A stretch of DNA of 64,000 bases. It comes from Zanthoxylum bungeanum (Eukaryota > Streptophyta > Magnoliopsida > Sapindales > Rutaceae). The notes below the pieces were generated by a model. It searched no databases, was not told the DNA's origin, and saw only the letters and a list, made by a program, of their open reading frames with translations. Location of the stretch: positions 186,001-250,000 of the forward strand of contig SKCR01049630.1 of NCBI GenBank assembly GCA_019454045.1, in the 5' to 3' direction. Numbering within the stretch: position 1 is the stretch's first letter; each line of letters starts with the position of its first letter. Shown here piece after piece: positions 23,647 to 35,110 of this stretch. The position numbers and the translations under genes were made by a program.

Positions 23647-23910
23647 ATCTCCCACTTGGCCTATAGCCAATCACTCGAGTGTCTTACACCCGAACTATGT
23701 ACGGTTCGCTCAAATTATTGAGGAAAGGCTTTCGTCAGCGGATTTGTATGATTATCGTCTGATGTAATTTATTCGATCATCACATCGCCACGATGTATGA
23801 TCCGAACGAATCAGATGAATAGTAGAAGTATATATCTGGATCGTTGATGAGACCATTAATTCTTTAGTCTGTGTTGTAGCCTAGATGGCTTCTATTGCTG
23901 CCTCAGCTGC
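23647..23910 (-). pseudogene. Copia G: polypurine tract and RNase H C-terminus
   Basis: The minus strand has AAGTGGGAGAT next to the LTR, the usual polypurine tract. Above it, TNPLTKAFPQ resembles the conserved end of Copia RNase H (ADPLTKALPQ in many elements). Near 23895-23910 lies AAEAAIEAIW, part of the RNase H core. Element F interrupts the domain at 23910; the other half resumes at 33295. Confidence 0.8.
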
Positions 23911-24799
23911 TGACCGGCGTAATCACACACGTATAACGCAAGCGCACGTATCGTTCAAGTAGTATAAAAATATCGATCCCACGAGGACTTAATTCCTACT
24001 GTTGTTATTAATTATTGAATCTATTTATTTACAAATATCTAATTAAAGGGAGAATGGAATTGATTGCTTGATTGATTTGGCTGATTGTAGATTTGCTAAA
24101 TAAATAAATAAAAATATAAAAGAAAATACTAAGGAAAATAAAAGACACAAAGATCTAAGGTTGTGATTTCTTTTAATATCATTTTAAAGATGAAGTGGTT
24201 ATCTTAAAGTTGGGTGAAATATTGATTTATTAACCTGGAACACTAAATTATGTGTAAGCCTATGTCGATGGTCAGACACAAATACCCAGTTTAACCCAAT
24301 TGAACCATATGTCTATGTCAACCAAATTATCTGGATTCATTAAGTTTAAGTTCCAATTATGGCTACCCCCGCCCGACAGGTATATTCCTATCCTGTGTAA
24401 GGAAATCTATTAAAGGGTTATCTATCCTCAAGGAAGATCGTGGGCTATTAAGTCTAAGGCTTAAACCTAAAATCCCTATGTCTAGTTCATTTTAGATTTA
24501 CCATATCAATCTTATTGGTGATCAGACAACAAGAAGCATTAAGCTTAAGACTTAATAAATAAATCTTTATAATACCCAAACTATAATTTAACCCCTTATA
24601 AACTGGTGATATTAAAAGTCATCACAACCCCAGATAACTAATACATAACTAGGGTTAGTAAAAACTTAAAAGTAAAAGACATAAAGTAAAAGCCGAAAAG
24701 TAAAATAAAATAAAATGCTAAGGTAAAAATGAATTAACTTCTACTAAATACTATTTAGATATCTCCCAGTAAAATAATATATAAACTTGTGATTATTAC

Positions 24800-24905
24800 C
24801 AACCAGCCATATAGGCGGAACCAAAATAACCAGCCATAAGGCGGAACCAAAATAACTAGCCATAAAGGCGGAACCAAAATAACCAACGATAAAGGCGGAA
24901 AAAAA
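24800..24905. repeat. About 28-bp tandem repeat in element F LTR
   Basis: Four units of AACCAGCCATAAAGGCGGAA occur. The counterpart lies at 32205-32310 in the other LTR. Confidence 0.85.
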
Positions 24906-25251
24906 TTTTTATTACCAACCGACCAATCTGGCTGTATCCTGATTAAGTCAAATTTTAAATAGTAAATATATTATTTTTAAGGGAGATTAATCTAAATAGT
25001 AATAGTAAAAAAATTACTTTTCACCCTAGCATAAGGAAGTTACCTTATCATGGTGAATACTAAAAACTGTAAAAAGTAAAAAGTGAAAATTAAATTACTA
25101 TTATTACAAAACGTAATTAAAATTATTTACAAAACTAAAAATTAAAAATAAAGAAAAACTAAAAAAACTAAAGACTCTAGAGAGAGAAACTCTCTCTTTA
25201 GAAAGAATTGAAGAGAGAGGAAGGTACAACAAATTCTGAAATCTCGAGCTC

Positions 25252-25260
25252 AATTTATAG
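25252..25260 (-). promoter_or_regulatory. TATA box in element F 3' LTR
   Basis: The minus strand reads CTATAAATTG with a CTCGAG hexamer just downstream. The same motif is kept in the 5' LTR at 32654-32662. Confidence 0.55.
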
Positions 25261-25401
25261 GCGCAGATAGGGGTCCAGCGTCGCGGCGCTAAAGGGTTCC
25301 ACATCGCGACGCCAGCTACAGTGACACGTGTCACGTGCTGATTCGTCGGCTCAGATTCTTATCCGATGACGTGGCATTGTTCATGACGTCATTGCTTACG
25401 T

Positions 25402-25881
25402 CACGCTGAGGGTGATTGTCGGCAGCGTTAGATCGTGACATGTGGCACCGGCGCACATTAGCAAGTCCGTTGAGATTTCAACATGTGGCATGGCGCAAGA
25501 TAGCATAGATGATGATTGTCGGCACCATAGGATGATGACACGTGGCAGGCGCAAGTTAGCAAATCTTCTGTGATGGTGACATGTGGCACGGCGCACGTTA
25601 GCAAAGTCAACTTTTTAGATTCTGACCCGTTGACCCGGCGCACGCTGAGGGTGATTGTCGGCAGCGTTAGATCGCGACATGTGGCACCGGCGCACATTAG
25701 CAAGTCCGTTGAGATTTCAACATGTGGCATGGCGGAAGATAGCATAGATGATGATTGTCGGCACCATAGGATGATGACACGTGGCAGGCGCAAGTTAGCA
25801 AATCTTCTGTGATGGTGACATGTGGCACGGCGCACGTTAGCAAAGTCAACTTTTTAGATTCTGACCCGTTGACCCGGCGCA
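25402..25881. repeat. About 240-bp tandem duplication inside element F 3' LTR
   Basis: Both copies begin CACGCTGAGGGTGATTGTCG (25402 and 25641) and run through GACACGTGGCAGGCGCAAG to TGACCCGTTGACCCGGCGCA. The 5' LTR has a single copy (32803-33043). Each copy contains several ACATGTGGCA/ACACGTGGCA motifs. Confidence 0.9.
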
Positions 25882-26132
25882 CGTTAGCAGACTCTGGTGC
25901 ACGTTAGGCGTCGCGACGCCAAAGCTTGGCGCGTCGCGACACTGATAATTTACCGAAATGTCCTTTTTGGCCAATTTTCACAGTTTTGCTCCAAATCATC
26001 TCCAGAATGTCCTGAAACTTTATTTATCTACAAAATAACACAAAACACATCAAAACGTTCATAAATCTCGAGAAACAATACAAAACATTAGGTCAAATGA
26101 GTGAGAAATAGTGATATAAATATCACTCATCA

Positions 26133-26145
26133 CACCCCCAAACCT
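26133..26145 (-). other. Polypurine tract of element F
   Basis: The minus strand reads AGGTTTGGGGGTG directly before the LTR. Confidence 0.8.
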
Positions 26146-27505
26146 AACATTTTGCTAGTCCTCGAGCAAAACATAGAATAACATAAATAAATTGACTAAG
26201 CCACTTTCGTAGGGATCACGGTTACATTTATCATATGCAACAAGCCTTTAAACCCCTAGGTGTCCCTAGTGGACGAGTTGTAATCTCGTGAGGGTTTACA
26301 GCAATGATACCCACAAACATTTTACAAAAGTAAAAATATAGTAAAACTAATGCACACAAAAGAAAAAAGACAAGCGAAAATAGAATAAAGAAGTTAGTGA
26401 CTAATCAGGTGAAACTTCTACTCCAAGTTACTAGTTGTTTTGTTTCTTTCTAAATTACTAAATAAGTAAATTCTCCGATTATTTTTACCATTCTTCATAT
26501 ACACAGCCAACAAAATATTAATCAACTCATTTTTGCCCACAACAGTCATAAGTGCAGTTGATAAGAGAGTAATATTTTTGTCCTAAAGTTCTATCAGATT
26601 TCACACCTTTTTGGTAGCAATGGAATAATTTTTCTGAGTTTTCTGATTTTTTCTTTGATTTATTTTTATTTTTTATTTATATACAATACCTTCTGTCTAT
26701 ATAGCGAGCTTTGGGTCGGTGGCTCCCAAACCAGTTGGCTTTAGGGCACCAGGTGTTAAGACACCCCTACGGACTTAATTACCCGGACTTCAGATATATA
26801 TATTTTTGCAGCATCTTCGATCCATGTAGCGAGCTTTAGGCCAGTGACTCCCAAACCAGTTGGTTTTACGGCACTAGGTGTTAAAACACCCTTACAGACT
26901 TAATAACTCGGATCTCGGACGTTTTTTTTTTTTTTACTCCATCACTTTTTTAGATGTTTCCTCCAATTAAACTACAGAACTAAATATTACAAACTTTCCA
27001 ATTTAGCTCATGTCCGTATGTTACTATGCATGTTGATAATACCTGCCACTGAGCATATGAAGATCCATTTTAGTCAGTATTATGGAGAATTTACAATTAA
27101 ATAATTCTAAAGGAAACCAACAAAAATTAACTTATTTCGAAAATAAATGGTTTGAGATACGTCTCAGGAGTGGGAACTCCTTACTCAGCTACCTCTTACC
27201 AATTTCACTTTTTTAGTCAAAACACAAAGAAAACACAAAATATTTTTGTAATTTTTGAAAATTTTTCAATTTTTTTGTATTTTTCGAAAAATTTTGGACT
27301 AAAAATAAAAATAGCACACAAACTAAAAACCAGGTACTGATCAACTAAAGAACTCCCATTTCTTTGATTTTAACGGAATTTTGTTGCATAAATGAAAAAT
27401 TTTAACGGAAAGTTTTAACACAAAAGCATTGCACCCCCAAACCTAAATTAAGCATTGTCCCTAATACGTTCAAAACAAAAACAAAAGATAGGAACAATGG
27501 TACCA
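26146..27505 (-). other. Element F 3' untranslated region
   Basis: No gene is seen. It contains a direct repeat of about 90 bp (26699-26790 and 26825-26915, each with TAGCGAGCTTT, CCCAAACCAGTTGG and CACCAGGTGTTAA-like blocks) and AT-rich runs. Near 27425 the minus strand reads TAGGTTTGGGGGTGC, a second polypurine-like tract nearly identical to the one at the LTR. Confidence 0.6.
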
Positions 27506-27508
27506 AGT

Positions 27509-28597
27509 TTACGCGTCAGTCTCGTCCTCGTCGCTGTCTTCAGATGGTGGGTCTGGAAACTGTGGAACACTAATGTGCAACTCATTTACCATTTGTTGTA
27601 GTGCATGGCCGATTGCTCTGTTATATTGAAGCATATAATCCACACGAGATCCCAAACGACGAACTTCATGAGAAATAGTGCGAGGCCTTGATGATCTTTG
27701 TGGTGGCTGAAGTGGTTGTTGTTGCTGTACGGAAGAAGATGCTCCAGCTTGAGCTTGTCTCTCTGCTCGGAGCTGCTGTATCAGTCGGGGAGTCAGAGCT
27801 GTCATGGGCTGCATAGGTTCTTATTGCGGGTCAACTGGAACCATATCCAAAGTGCATAAGGAAGTGATCAGGTAAGGGTAATATAGTCCAGCTTGCGACT
27901 GGGTAGCAGCCCAAGCAATATTTGTAGAAATAAGCACTCCCACGTCAATGGATAGCCCCGTCATCAAACAGTACAATAGAACCATCCTCTCTCTAGTGAC
28001 AAAAGTGATGTGGGTACCCGGAATAAGTGATCTCGTGAGGAAGTGAAACCAAACTCTCGCATCTGGTTTAAGAAACATGGAACTCATCTTCATGTATTCC
28101 CCACTGCTGCTCATTTCCCAGGTGGCATTGGGGACACATAACTCATCTGTCATCTGCGAAATCTCAATTTCATTTCTCATTGCCGTATAATCATCCACCT
28201 CCATTTCCGGGATCCCATAAAATTTCTTGATCGTCACCGACTCAAAAGAAACCTGTCTCCCTTTCACCATAACCTGATAAGCGACATGCTGAGCAGTATT
28301 CGCATAAAACTCTCGGAAAACTGTGATGCTCGCCGGTTTAGGTTGCTGGCAAAGTTTCTGCCAGTGTCTGTTGGCAATCACCCTGTCTATATCTGGAAAT
28401 AACTCAGAGGGAATCTCAAAATCTCTCTCAATGATCCCGAACCTTTTTGTCAATCCCCTCTCATAACGCTGCTCTGCAGCCGCTGAGACAAACTTAAAAC
28501 TATCAAAATTAGGTTCTGCAGACGTCGAACCCCTCGCTTTCTTCGGTATTTTTCTGAAAATTTTGGCAGAATCTCCTCTGTTTTTCCAACAATCCAC
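27509..28597 (-). pseudogene. Element F ORF2: plant transposon protein of Athila-type elements
   Basis: This frame spans about 360 codons, broken only by one TAA (27818-27820, context CAA TAA GAA). Visible phrases include FDSFKFVSAAAEQRYERGL, QKLCQQPKPASITVFREFYA, VSFESVTIKKFYGI and WFHFLTRSLIPGTH. This pattern resembles the Pfam family called putative plant transposon protein (PF20167), common in Athila/Tat elements in the env position; its function is unknown. The C-terminus is glutamine- and proline-rich with an acidic end (EDSDEDETDA). No ATG opens the frame: relatives tend to start just before KKARGSTSAEP, where the codon here is ATA (28549-28547), so the start may have been lost by a single change. 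No membrane segment is evident. Confidence 0.7.
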
Positions 28598-30072
28598 AAT
28601 TCCTAAATCTACTCAAATACCACAAACACTCCAAATATCAATCTCCAATCTTCGCCCCCAATTACTACGAATCAAATTATCAACAATCCAACACTTCGTA
28701 ATCCAATCCACAGTCAATCAATTCACAATTCAATTTTTCAGTTTACTCAATTACTAAATCAATTTTTATCAAATCATTACCGTATTTTAGTTTCTGATTC
28801 AGCAATTGGTTCGGTTACTCGGTTGTTTTGGTTGTGGTTGTTCTCGGCAGTGAGGGTGAATCGGTTTCTAGGCAAGGTAGTGGATCGGCAAAGGTTGTAG
28901 TTGGTCGGATTGTGACTTGGCCGAATCAGTTGCTGGCAGTGGTGGTCTCGGCTTTTCCTGGTGATGGGGTTGTTCGGTGGTGGATGTGTGGGTTTCTTAG
29001 TGATATCGGCTTGGTGGTGTCTTGGTTGTTGAGGCTCGGTTTCGGCTGCTGTTTGGGTGGTGATGGCTGGTGTGGTCGATGATGATGGCTCGGTTTTGAC
29101 TCGGCGAAGGAAGGGCTCGGTCACGATAAGGGTGGCTCGTGGTGGTTGCTCACAGTGTGGATCTCGGCTGGTGAAGACTCTCGGTCATGATGGTACTCAA
29201 TTTCGGCGATGGCTCTCAGCTATGGTGGAGGTTGGTGGCTCGGTGAAGATGGAGATTTCAGTGATGGTGATGAAGGTAGTGGCTCGGTTACGGCAAGGGT
29301 GGCTCACAGTGGTTGTTGGTGCGGTTGGATTTAAGTGAGGGTGGTTGGATCTCAGTGGTTGTTTATGAGCTCGGTGATTGGGTTGCTGTGGAGGTTCTCG
29401 GCTTTTGCGGTTTCGGTGATGGTGGAGATTTGAGAGAAAATGGTGAATGGTGGTCTTTGGAGGTTTAGTTTGGTCGTGGGTCTTGGTGGTGTTTGAGGAA
29501 GAAGAAAAAGTAAAAATGAGATCTGCGGCGCCTCTGCTTATGTTCTGTCTTTGAGTCAGCGTCGCGACTCTGAAAATTGCCTAGCGTCGCGACACTCGGT
29601 TCTTTAGGGTTAGGGTTTTGACGCGTTTTTTTTTTTTTGGCAAAACCATGTCTTGTAACGGATAAATCCATAGGGACGCGTCCCAAGAGCTGACTCCTTA
29701 CTCGGCCCTCTCTTCTGGATTGATTTTTTTATCTTCGTGATTTTGTCAAATTTTTATTTTGAAAATCCCGCTTGCACTGCCTTGCTTGTCCTGAAAAATT
29801 CCGTTTTTATTTTTCCTGCAAAACTAACACACAAAATATGAAAACAAATTACAACAAATTGCATGGGTTGCCTCCCTTCTAGAACTAAATTTTTCGTCTT
29901 CAGCCAGACGTGACTGAAATTCATCTGTTAAGGAAGTTTCAATGTCGTTTTGGATGTCCGATTAAAGACAATCCTGTGAGCGTTGCTTTTGAATGGTCTC
30001 TTCCAACGGAAAAGTGGCAGAAAGAATTTTTTTTCTATTCAGTGCTCGTGCCACCTTTTTAATCTTTGTTGT
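28598..30072 (-). other. Element F internal spacer
   Basis: This is noncoding sequence between the two ORFs. Bases 28800-29460 are strongly GT-rich on the plus strand, with many GGCTCGGT/TTCGGTG repeats. GCGTCGCGAC-type motifs at 29560-29605 recur in the LTRs. Near 29865-29880 the minus strand reads AGGGAGGCAACCCATGCA, a phrase known beside the second ORF in Athila-like elements. Long frames in the GT-rich part are compositional, not genes. Confidence 0.55.
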
Positions 30073-31179
30073 TCAAGTGATTCCTGCAAAGAAAGAAAGA
30101 AAATTAGGAGGTCTCGTATGATGCTTGACTTGGAATGGAAGTTCCATTCTGTCAAGATTCTGGGCGATATCTTTGATTTGTGCTCCCCAAAACAACGATG
30201 TTTCTCCTGAATGCTCTGGATCTTTAATAAGTTCAGACATTTGCTCGTCAATTTGCTCTGCTTCTTGCTCCACCTTTTCTTCACAAATGTCTTTTAAAAT
30301 TTCCTTATTCAGCTCTTCATCTGTCATCTGTGAAATACATGCATCAAAATTGTCAACCTGAGGATGTGAAGAAATGTCAGATTTTAGGTCTTCATCCTCT
30401 GATCTGGGTGAAATAATTGGCTCAGGTAGATCTTCTTCAAACATTTGTGCAATGGAATTTCCAAGATCTTCATTTTGAAGCTTGAAAGTTTGATCCTCCG
30501 TTGTTGGTGCAGTTGGTATAAATAGATCAGCTTCCTCCTCGTCAAAGTCAGAATAATAAAAATCAAATCGAGACTTTGCCGGTTCGGGCTCCTGAACTGA
30601 TACCTCTGGTTGTTGATACTGCTCAGCCTCCTCCTCTGTTGAAGTGTCATTGTGAAATGATTGGTAATCGAATGCTTCATCAGTGTCATCTGAAACTGGT
30701 TCTTGAGGTATATAGTTTTGGTTTTCTGTTAATTGGCTGATCTGATCTGTCATTCTCTGTATAGACGCCGTTTGACTCTGAATTTGTGCATCTAATTGAG
30801 CTTCTCGTTCCTCGAACCAATATTTGAGCATGTGAATCAATGATTTTTCCTCTGATGGTTTTGGTTGTTGGTAAAGATCAAAGGTAGATGGTGGATAAGA
30901 TGGAAAGTGCGGTGGTTCTTCGTACCATGAATGATTTTGATAGCTCTGCCACCCTGGATTGTAATTGTACTCGCAATAATCTCTTGGGTGGTTACCATTA
31001 CATATGTCACATCTCCACATTGAGTTCTGTTGAGCAAATGTAGTATTGCTTGGTTCTGGCATCTAGTGATAATTGTTGGGCTGGACAACAGGCCTCAGAA
31101 AATCGGACTGTTGCTCCCATATTTAGGGTGTATCTTCTAGTAAAGCACGTGATCTCTCAATCTCCCAATAATGTTCCAT
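30073..31179 (-). pseudogene. Element F ORF1: acidic zinc-knuckle (gag-tail-like) protein
   Basis: Bases 30073-31062 are open for 329 codons. The same frame continues upstream to an ATG at 31179, through two stops (TAG at 31065-31063 and a TAA near 31125), about 110 bp below the primer site. Near the N-terminus lies CDICNGNHPRDYC, a short zinc-knuckle-like motif, as in the tail of Athila gag. It is followed by an aromatic proline-rich stretch, a coiled-coil-like segment (QIQSQTASIQRMTDQISQLT) and a long acidic C-terminus rich in Glu and Asp. The capsid domain of gag is missing. Function is unknown; nucleic-acid binding by the knuckle is inferred. Confidence 0.65.
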
Positions 31180-31286
31180 TTTTTTCAATCACCTGAAAAT
31201 ACAATAAAGAAATAAAATTACAGATAAAGAAAATTAGATATAAGTAAATTAGATAGCTTCAAAAATTAATAACTCAAGAAATATAA

Positions 31287-31305
31287 GTCCCCGGCAACGG
31301 CGCCA
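31287..31305 (-). other. Primer binding site of element F
   Basis: The minus strand reads TGGCGCCGTTGCCGGGGAC six bases from the LTR end. This is the site typical of Athila-lineage elements. Confidence 0.92.
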
Positions 31306-31311
31306 AAAACT

Positions 31312-33294
31312 TGACCGGCGTAAACACACACGTATAAAGCAAGCGCACGTATCGTTCAAGTAGTATAAAAATATCGATCCCACGAGGACTTAATTCCTAC
31401 TGTTGTTATTAATTGTTGAATCTATTTATTTACAAATATCTAATTAAAGGGAGAATGAAATTGATTGCTTGATTGATTTAGTTGATTATAGATTTGCTAA
31501 ATAAATAAATAAAAATATAAAAGAAAATACTAAGGAAAATAAAAGACACAAAGATCTAAGGTTGTGATTTCTTTTAATATCATTTTAAAGATGAAGTGGT
31601 TATCTTAAAGTTGGGTGAAATATTGATTTATTAACATGGAACACTAAATTATGTGTAAGCCTCTGTCGATGGTCAGACACAAATACCCAGTTTAACCCAA
31701 TTGAACCATATGTCTATGTCAACCAAATTATCTGGATTCATTAAGTTTAAGTTCCAATTATGGCTACCCCCGCCCGACAGGTATATTCTTATCCTGTGTA
31801 AGGAAATCTATTAAAGGGTTATCTATCCTCAAGGAAGATCGTGGGCTATTAAGTCTAAGGCTTAAACCTAAAATCCCTATGTCTAGTTCATTTTAGATTT
31901 ACCATATCAATCTTATTGGTGATCAGACAACAAGAAGCATTAAGCTTAAGACTTAATAAATAAATCTTTATAATACCCAAACTATAATTTAACCCCTTAT
32001 AAAATGGTGATATTAAAAGTCATCACAACCCCAGATAACTAATACATAACTAGGGTTAGTAAAAACTTAAAAGTAAAAGACATAAAGTAAAAGCTGAAAA
32101 GTAAAATAAAATAAAATGCTAAGGTAAAAAAGAATTAACTTCTACTAAATACTATTTAGATATCTCCCAGTAAAATAATATATAAACTTGTGATTATTAC
32201 CAACCAGCCATATAGGCGGAACCAAAATGACCAGCCATAAAGGCGGAACCAAAATAACCAGCCATAAAGGCGGAGCCAAAATAACCAGCCATAAAGGCGG
32301 AAAAGAAATTTTATTACCAACCGACCAATCTGGCGATATCCTGATTAAGTCAAATTTTAAATAGTAAATATATTATTTTTAAGGGAGATTAATCTAAATA
32401 GTAATAGTAAAAGAATTACTTTTCACCCTAGCATAAGGAAGTTACCTTATCATGGTGAATAGTAAAAACTGTAAAATGTAAAAAGTGAAAATTAAATTAC
32501 TATTATTACAAAAAGTAATTAAAATTATTTACAAAACTAAAAATTAAAAATAAAGAAAAACTAAAAAAACTAAAGACTCTAGAGAGAGAAACTCTCTCTT
32601 TAGAAAGAATTGAAGAGAGAGGAAGGTACAACAAATTCTGAAATCTCGAGCTCAATTTATAGGCGCGGATAGGGGTCCAGCGTCGCGGCCCTAAAGGGTT
32701 CCACGTCGCGACGCCATCTACAGTGACATGTGTCACGCGCTGATTTGTCGGCTCAGATTCTTATCCGATGACGTGGCATTGTTCATGACGTCATTACTTA
32801 CGTCACGCTGAGGGTGATTGTCGGCAGCGTTAGATCGTGACACGTGGCACCGGCGCACATTAGCAAGTCCGTTGAGATGTCAACATGTGGCATGGCGCAA
32901 GATAGCATAGATGATGATTGTCGGCACCGTAGGATGATGACACGTGGCAGGCGCAAGTTAGCAAATCTTCTGTGATGGTGACACGTGGCACGGCGCACGT
33001 TAGCAAAGTCAAATTTTCAGATTCTGACCCATTGACCCGGCGCACGTTAGCAGACTCTGGTGCACGTTAGGCGTCACGACTCCAAAGCTTGGCGCGCGCG
33101 ACGCTGACAATTTACCTAAATGCCCTTTTTGGCCAATTTTCACAGTTTTGCTCCAAATCATCTCCAGAATGTCCTGAAACTTTATTTATCTACAAAATAA
33201 CACAAAACACATCAAAACGTTCATAAATCTCGAGAAACAATACAAAATATTAGGTCAAATGAGTGAGAAATAGTGATATAAATACCACTCATCA
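31312..33294 (-). mobile_element. Element F 5' LTR (1983 bp)
   Basis: It starts TGACCGGCG and ends CTCATCA. It carries the TATA box at 32654-32662, the four-unit repeat at 32205-32310 and a single copy (32803-33043) of the segment that is doubled in the 3' LTR. Confidence 0.92.
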
Positions 33295-34640
33295 GCCGTA
33301 GCAATGACCCGCATTTTTTGTTTATTCATTAACAGTATCTTTCTTAGAAGATTTCCAGCTCACTATTCCGTTATTCAAACTGTATTGTACCGTTGTTTTT
33401 ATCGGTTAGAAAACTTACAGCAGTGATCCCAGTCACTTCAAGTTCTCCTTCTCCATAGTTTAAGACATCATTCTTAGTTCTATAAGATACTAACGGATGT
33501 TCTTAATATCAATCCAGTGACTATCACTTGGATTGACCCGTTTGTGACTCCATATGCTCAAAGCGTATGAGACACCAGGTCACGTAAATTTTTTCAATGT
33601 ACAAGTTCTCAGATAGTGTTAACAACTTTAAATATATCCCAATAGATCTTTATTCCTAGAATAAAGGTTGTTTCTCCCAAGAATTCTACGGAGAATTTTC
33701 ATGAAAACCAAGCTTTCTCCGATTGTATTATGAGAATATCATTTCCAACACGTCAGGATGTTGTAAACATCCTCCAAAAGGTTTCCTTTTAGGAAAGCGA
33801 TTTTCCCGTTCAGCTGCCATATTTCATAAATGAAGCATGCAGCATCAGGAAGCATTATCCAAATGGATTTAACGTGGCAACAGGTAAAAGATTTCATTGT
33901 AATCAACACAATGTTGATAACGATACCTTTCCCCTACAATCCTAGCTTAGTACGTTGGTATGTTGCCTTCCATGTATGTCTTTCTTGAAAACTTATATAG
34001 TACCAATAGGCACAATGCCTTGCGGTACAACAACTAGTGTCCAAACATAGTTGTTATACATGGAATCCATTTCGGACTCATGGAACTTTTGACATGATTG
34101 GGAGTCGATACCTTATATCACTTCCTCACACGTAGTCAGTTCGTATTCCTCAATAAGATTAACATCTTTATGAGGTGAGATCAGAAACCCATACCCCAGG
34201 TTTTTTTCTGACTCTCTCCGACCTACGCGGTTCTTGTGTATTCGAAGATTACCGGTACAGTTTCATCCTTGATGAACTGTTTGTGTTCCATTAAGGACTT
34301 GGTGCCTTGAACAGTATAACTCCAATTTTCATCGAGTTTTACTATCCTCCCATTTACCACTGCATATCGGTAATCCTCTTAGGTTAGACCGCATGGTGAG
34401 CAACAATCACATTGTTCTCTTAGTGAGTTGTATAGGTATTATACTTTGGTTTCCCTAGGATAACCAATTACATTAGGCACTTATCCAATTTGGGTTCTAG
34501 TTTGGTATCATCCAAACGTATGCCTAGCATTCCCAAATCATCAGTAGTGAGAAAACCCAGTTTCTTTCCTGTTCATATCTAATATGAAATCTGTCAAACA
34601 GATTTTTATGGAACCTTATTCAAAATAAGTATTGCACTGT
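33295..34640 (-). pseudogene. Copia G: RNase H start and reverse transcriptase
   Basis: The minus strand next to element F reads a decayed RNase H (AGNLLRKILLMNKQK, MRVIATA) that continues the half at 23647-23910. Further in, remnants such as WFS.KFSVEFLGETTFILGI, which resembles Copia RT's connection region, and other RT pieces follow toward 34400. Stops occur every few dozen codons. The order RT then RNase H, with integrase before RT, is that of Ty1/copia. The domain borders are approximate because the sequence is so decayed. Confidence 0.65.
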
Positions 34641-34649
34641 TAATGCTTA

Positions 34650-35110
34650 TCCCTTTTGAAGGAAAATGTCCAACAAAATTCGGTTTCTCCGTTCGGACAC
34701 ACCGTCAAACTGACGTGTTCCGGGAGGAGTCCTCATTGAAAGAATAATATACTCTTTCAAGTATATGAGAAACTTACTGCTTAAGTATTTTCATCATGGT
34801 CAAACCGTGATGTTTTAATACTTTAGTCGATCTGTTTGTCTACTTCGTGTCGAAACTCTAAAAGTTTTCGATTCGTGCTTCATAAGAAACACATAACCAT
34901 AACGAGATGCCACATTCGTAAAGGTCACGAAATATTTATTTCCATATTTAGTCTAGCTAGACATGGGCCCACTTACGTCACTATGAACGAGGGCTAATAG
35001 ATCGGTGGCACTTATACTTCTACCAAGTAAAGGTGTTTTAGTCACTTTGCCTAATAAACTAGATTCGTAGACATAATTTGAATGGAATCAAATCCGTCCT
35101 AGTATCCATT
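34650..35110 (-). pseudogene. Copia G: integrase
   Basis: It is collinear with H's integrase (19560-19900): the ATGGGCCCACTTACGTCACT region and the part coding for a KHEP/TFTDVASR-like stretch are present in both. It contains remnants of the catalytic core but no readable complete DDE triad. It lies between gag (higher coordinates) and RT, as expected for Copia. Confidence 0.6.

Larger units (their letters stand above)
23911..26132 (-). mobile_element. Element F 3' LTR (2222 bp)
   Basis: It is near-identical to the 5' LTR except for a second copy of a roughly 240-bp segment (25402-25881), which accounts for its greater length. It contains four units of an ACCAGCCATAAAGGCGGA-type repeat at about 24800-24905, a TATA box at 25252-25260 and GCGTCGCGACGC-type palindromes near 25267-25310 and 25903-25940. 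Confidence 0.92.
23911..33294 (-). mobile_element. Element F: Athila-type Ty3 element without pol
   Basis: The LTRs are 23911-26132 (3') and 31312-33294 (5'), starting TGACCGG and ending CTCATCA. The primer site TGGCGCCGTTGCCGGGGAC is that of Athila elements. The interior of 5.2 kb holds only two long ORFs, an acidic zinc-finger ORF next to the 5' LTR and a second ORF near the polypurine tract, with about 1.5 kb of noncoding sequence between. No protease, RT, RNase H or integrase is present, so F needed proteins from an autonomous relative. Flanking pentamers GCTGC and GCCGT could be a decayed target duplication (3 of 5 identical, two transitions). It lies inside Copia G's RNase H. Confidence 0.88.

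Noticed and set aside
23647..23910. A separate gene between Copia G's LTR and element F
   Set aside because: The reading TNPLTKAFPQ and AAEAAIEAIW marks it as the end of Copia RNase H, continued at 33295.
25396..25882. Minus-strand frames MRRATCHHHRRFANLRL and relatives, repeated in tandem and again at 32798-33045
   Set aside because: They lie inside element F's LTR and repeat because of the 240-bp duplication. No domain, and the frame is not conserved as protein.
28828..29338. Open frames of 84-115 codons on both strands, rich in Val/Gly or Pro/His
   Set aside because: They come from the GT-rich spacer of element F; low complexity with stops absent for compositional reasons.
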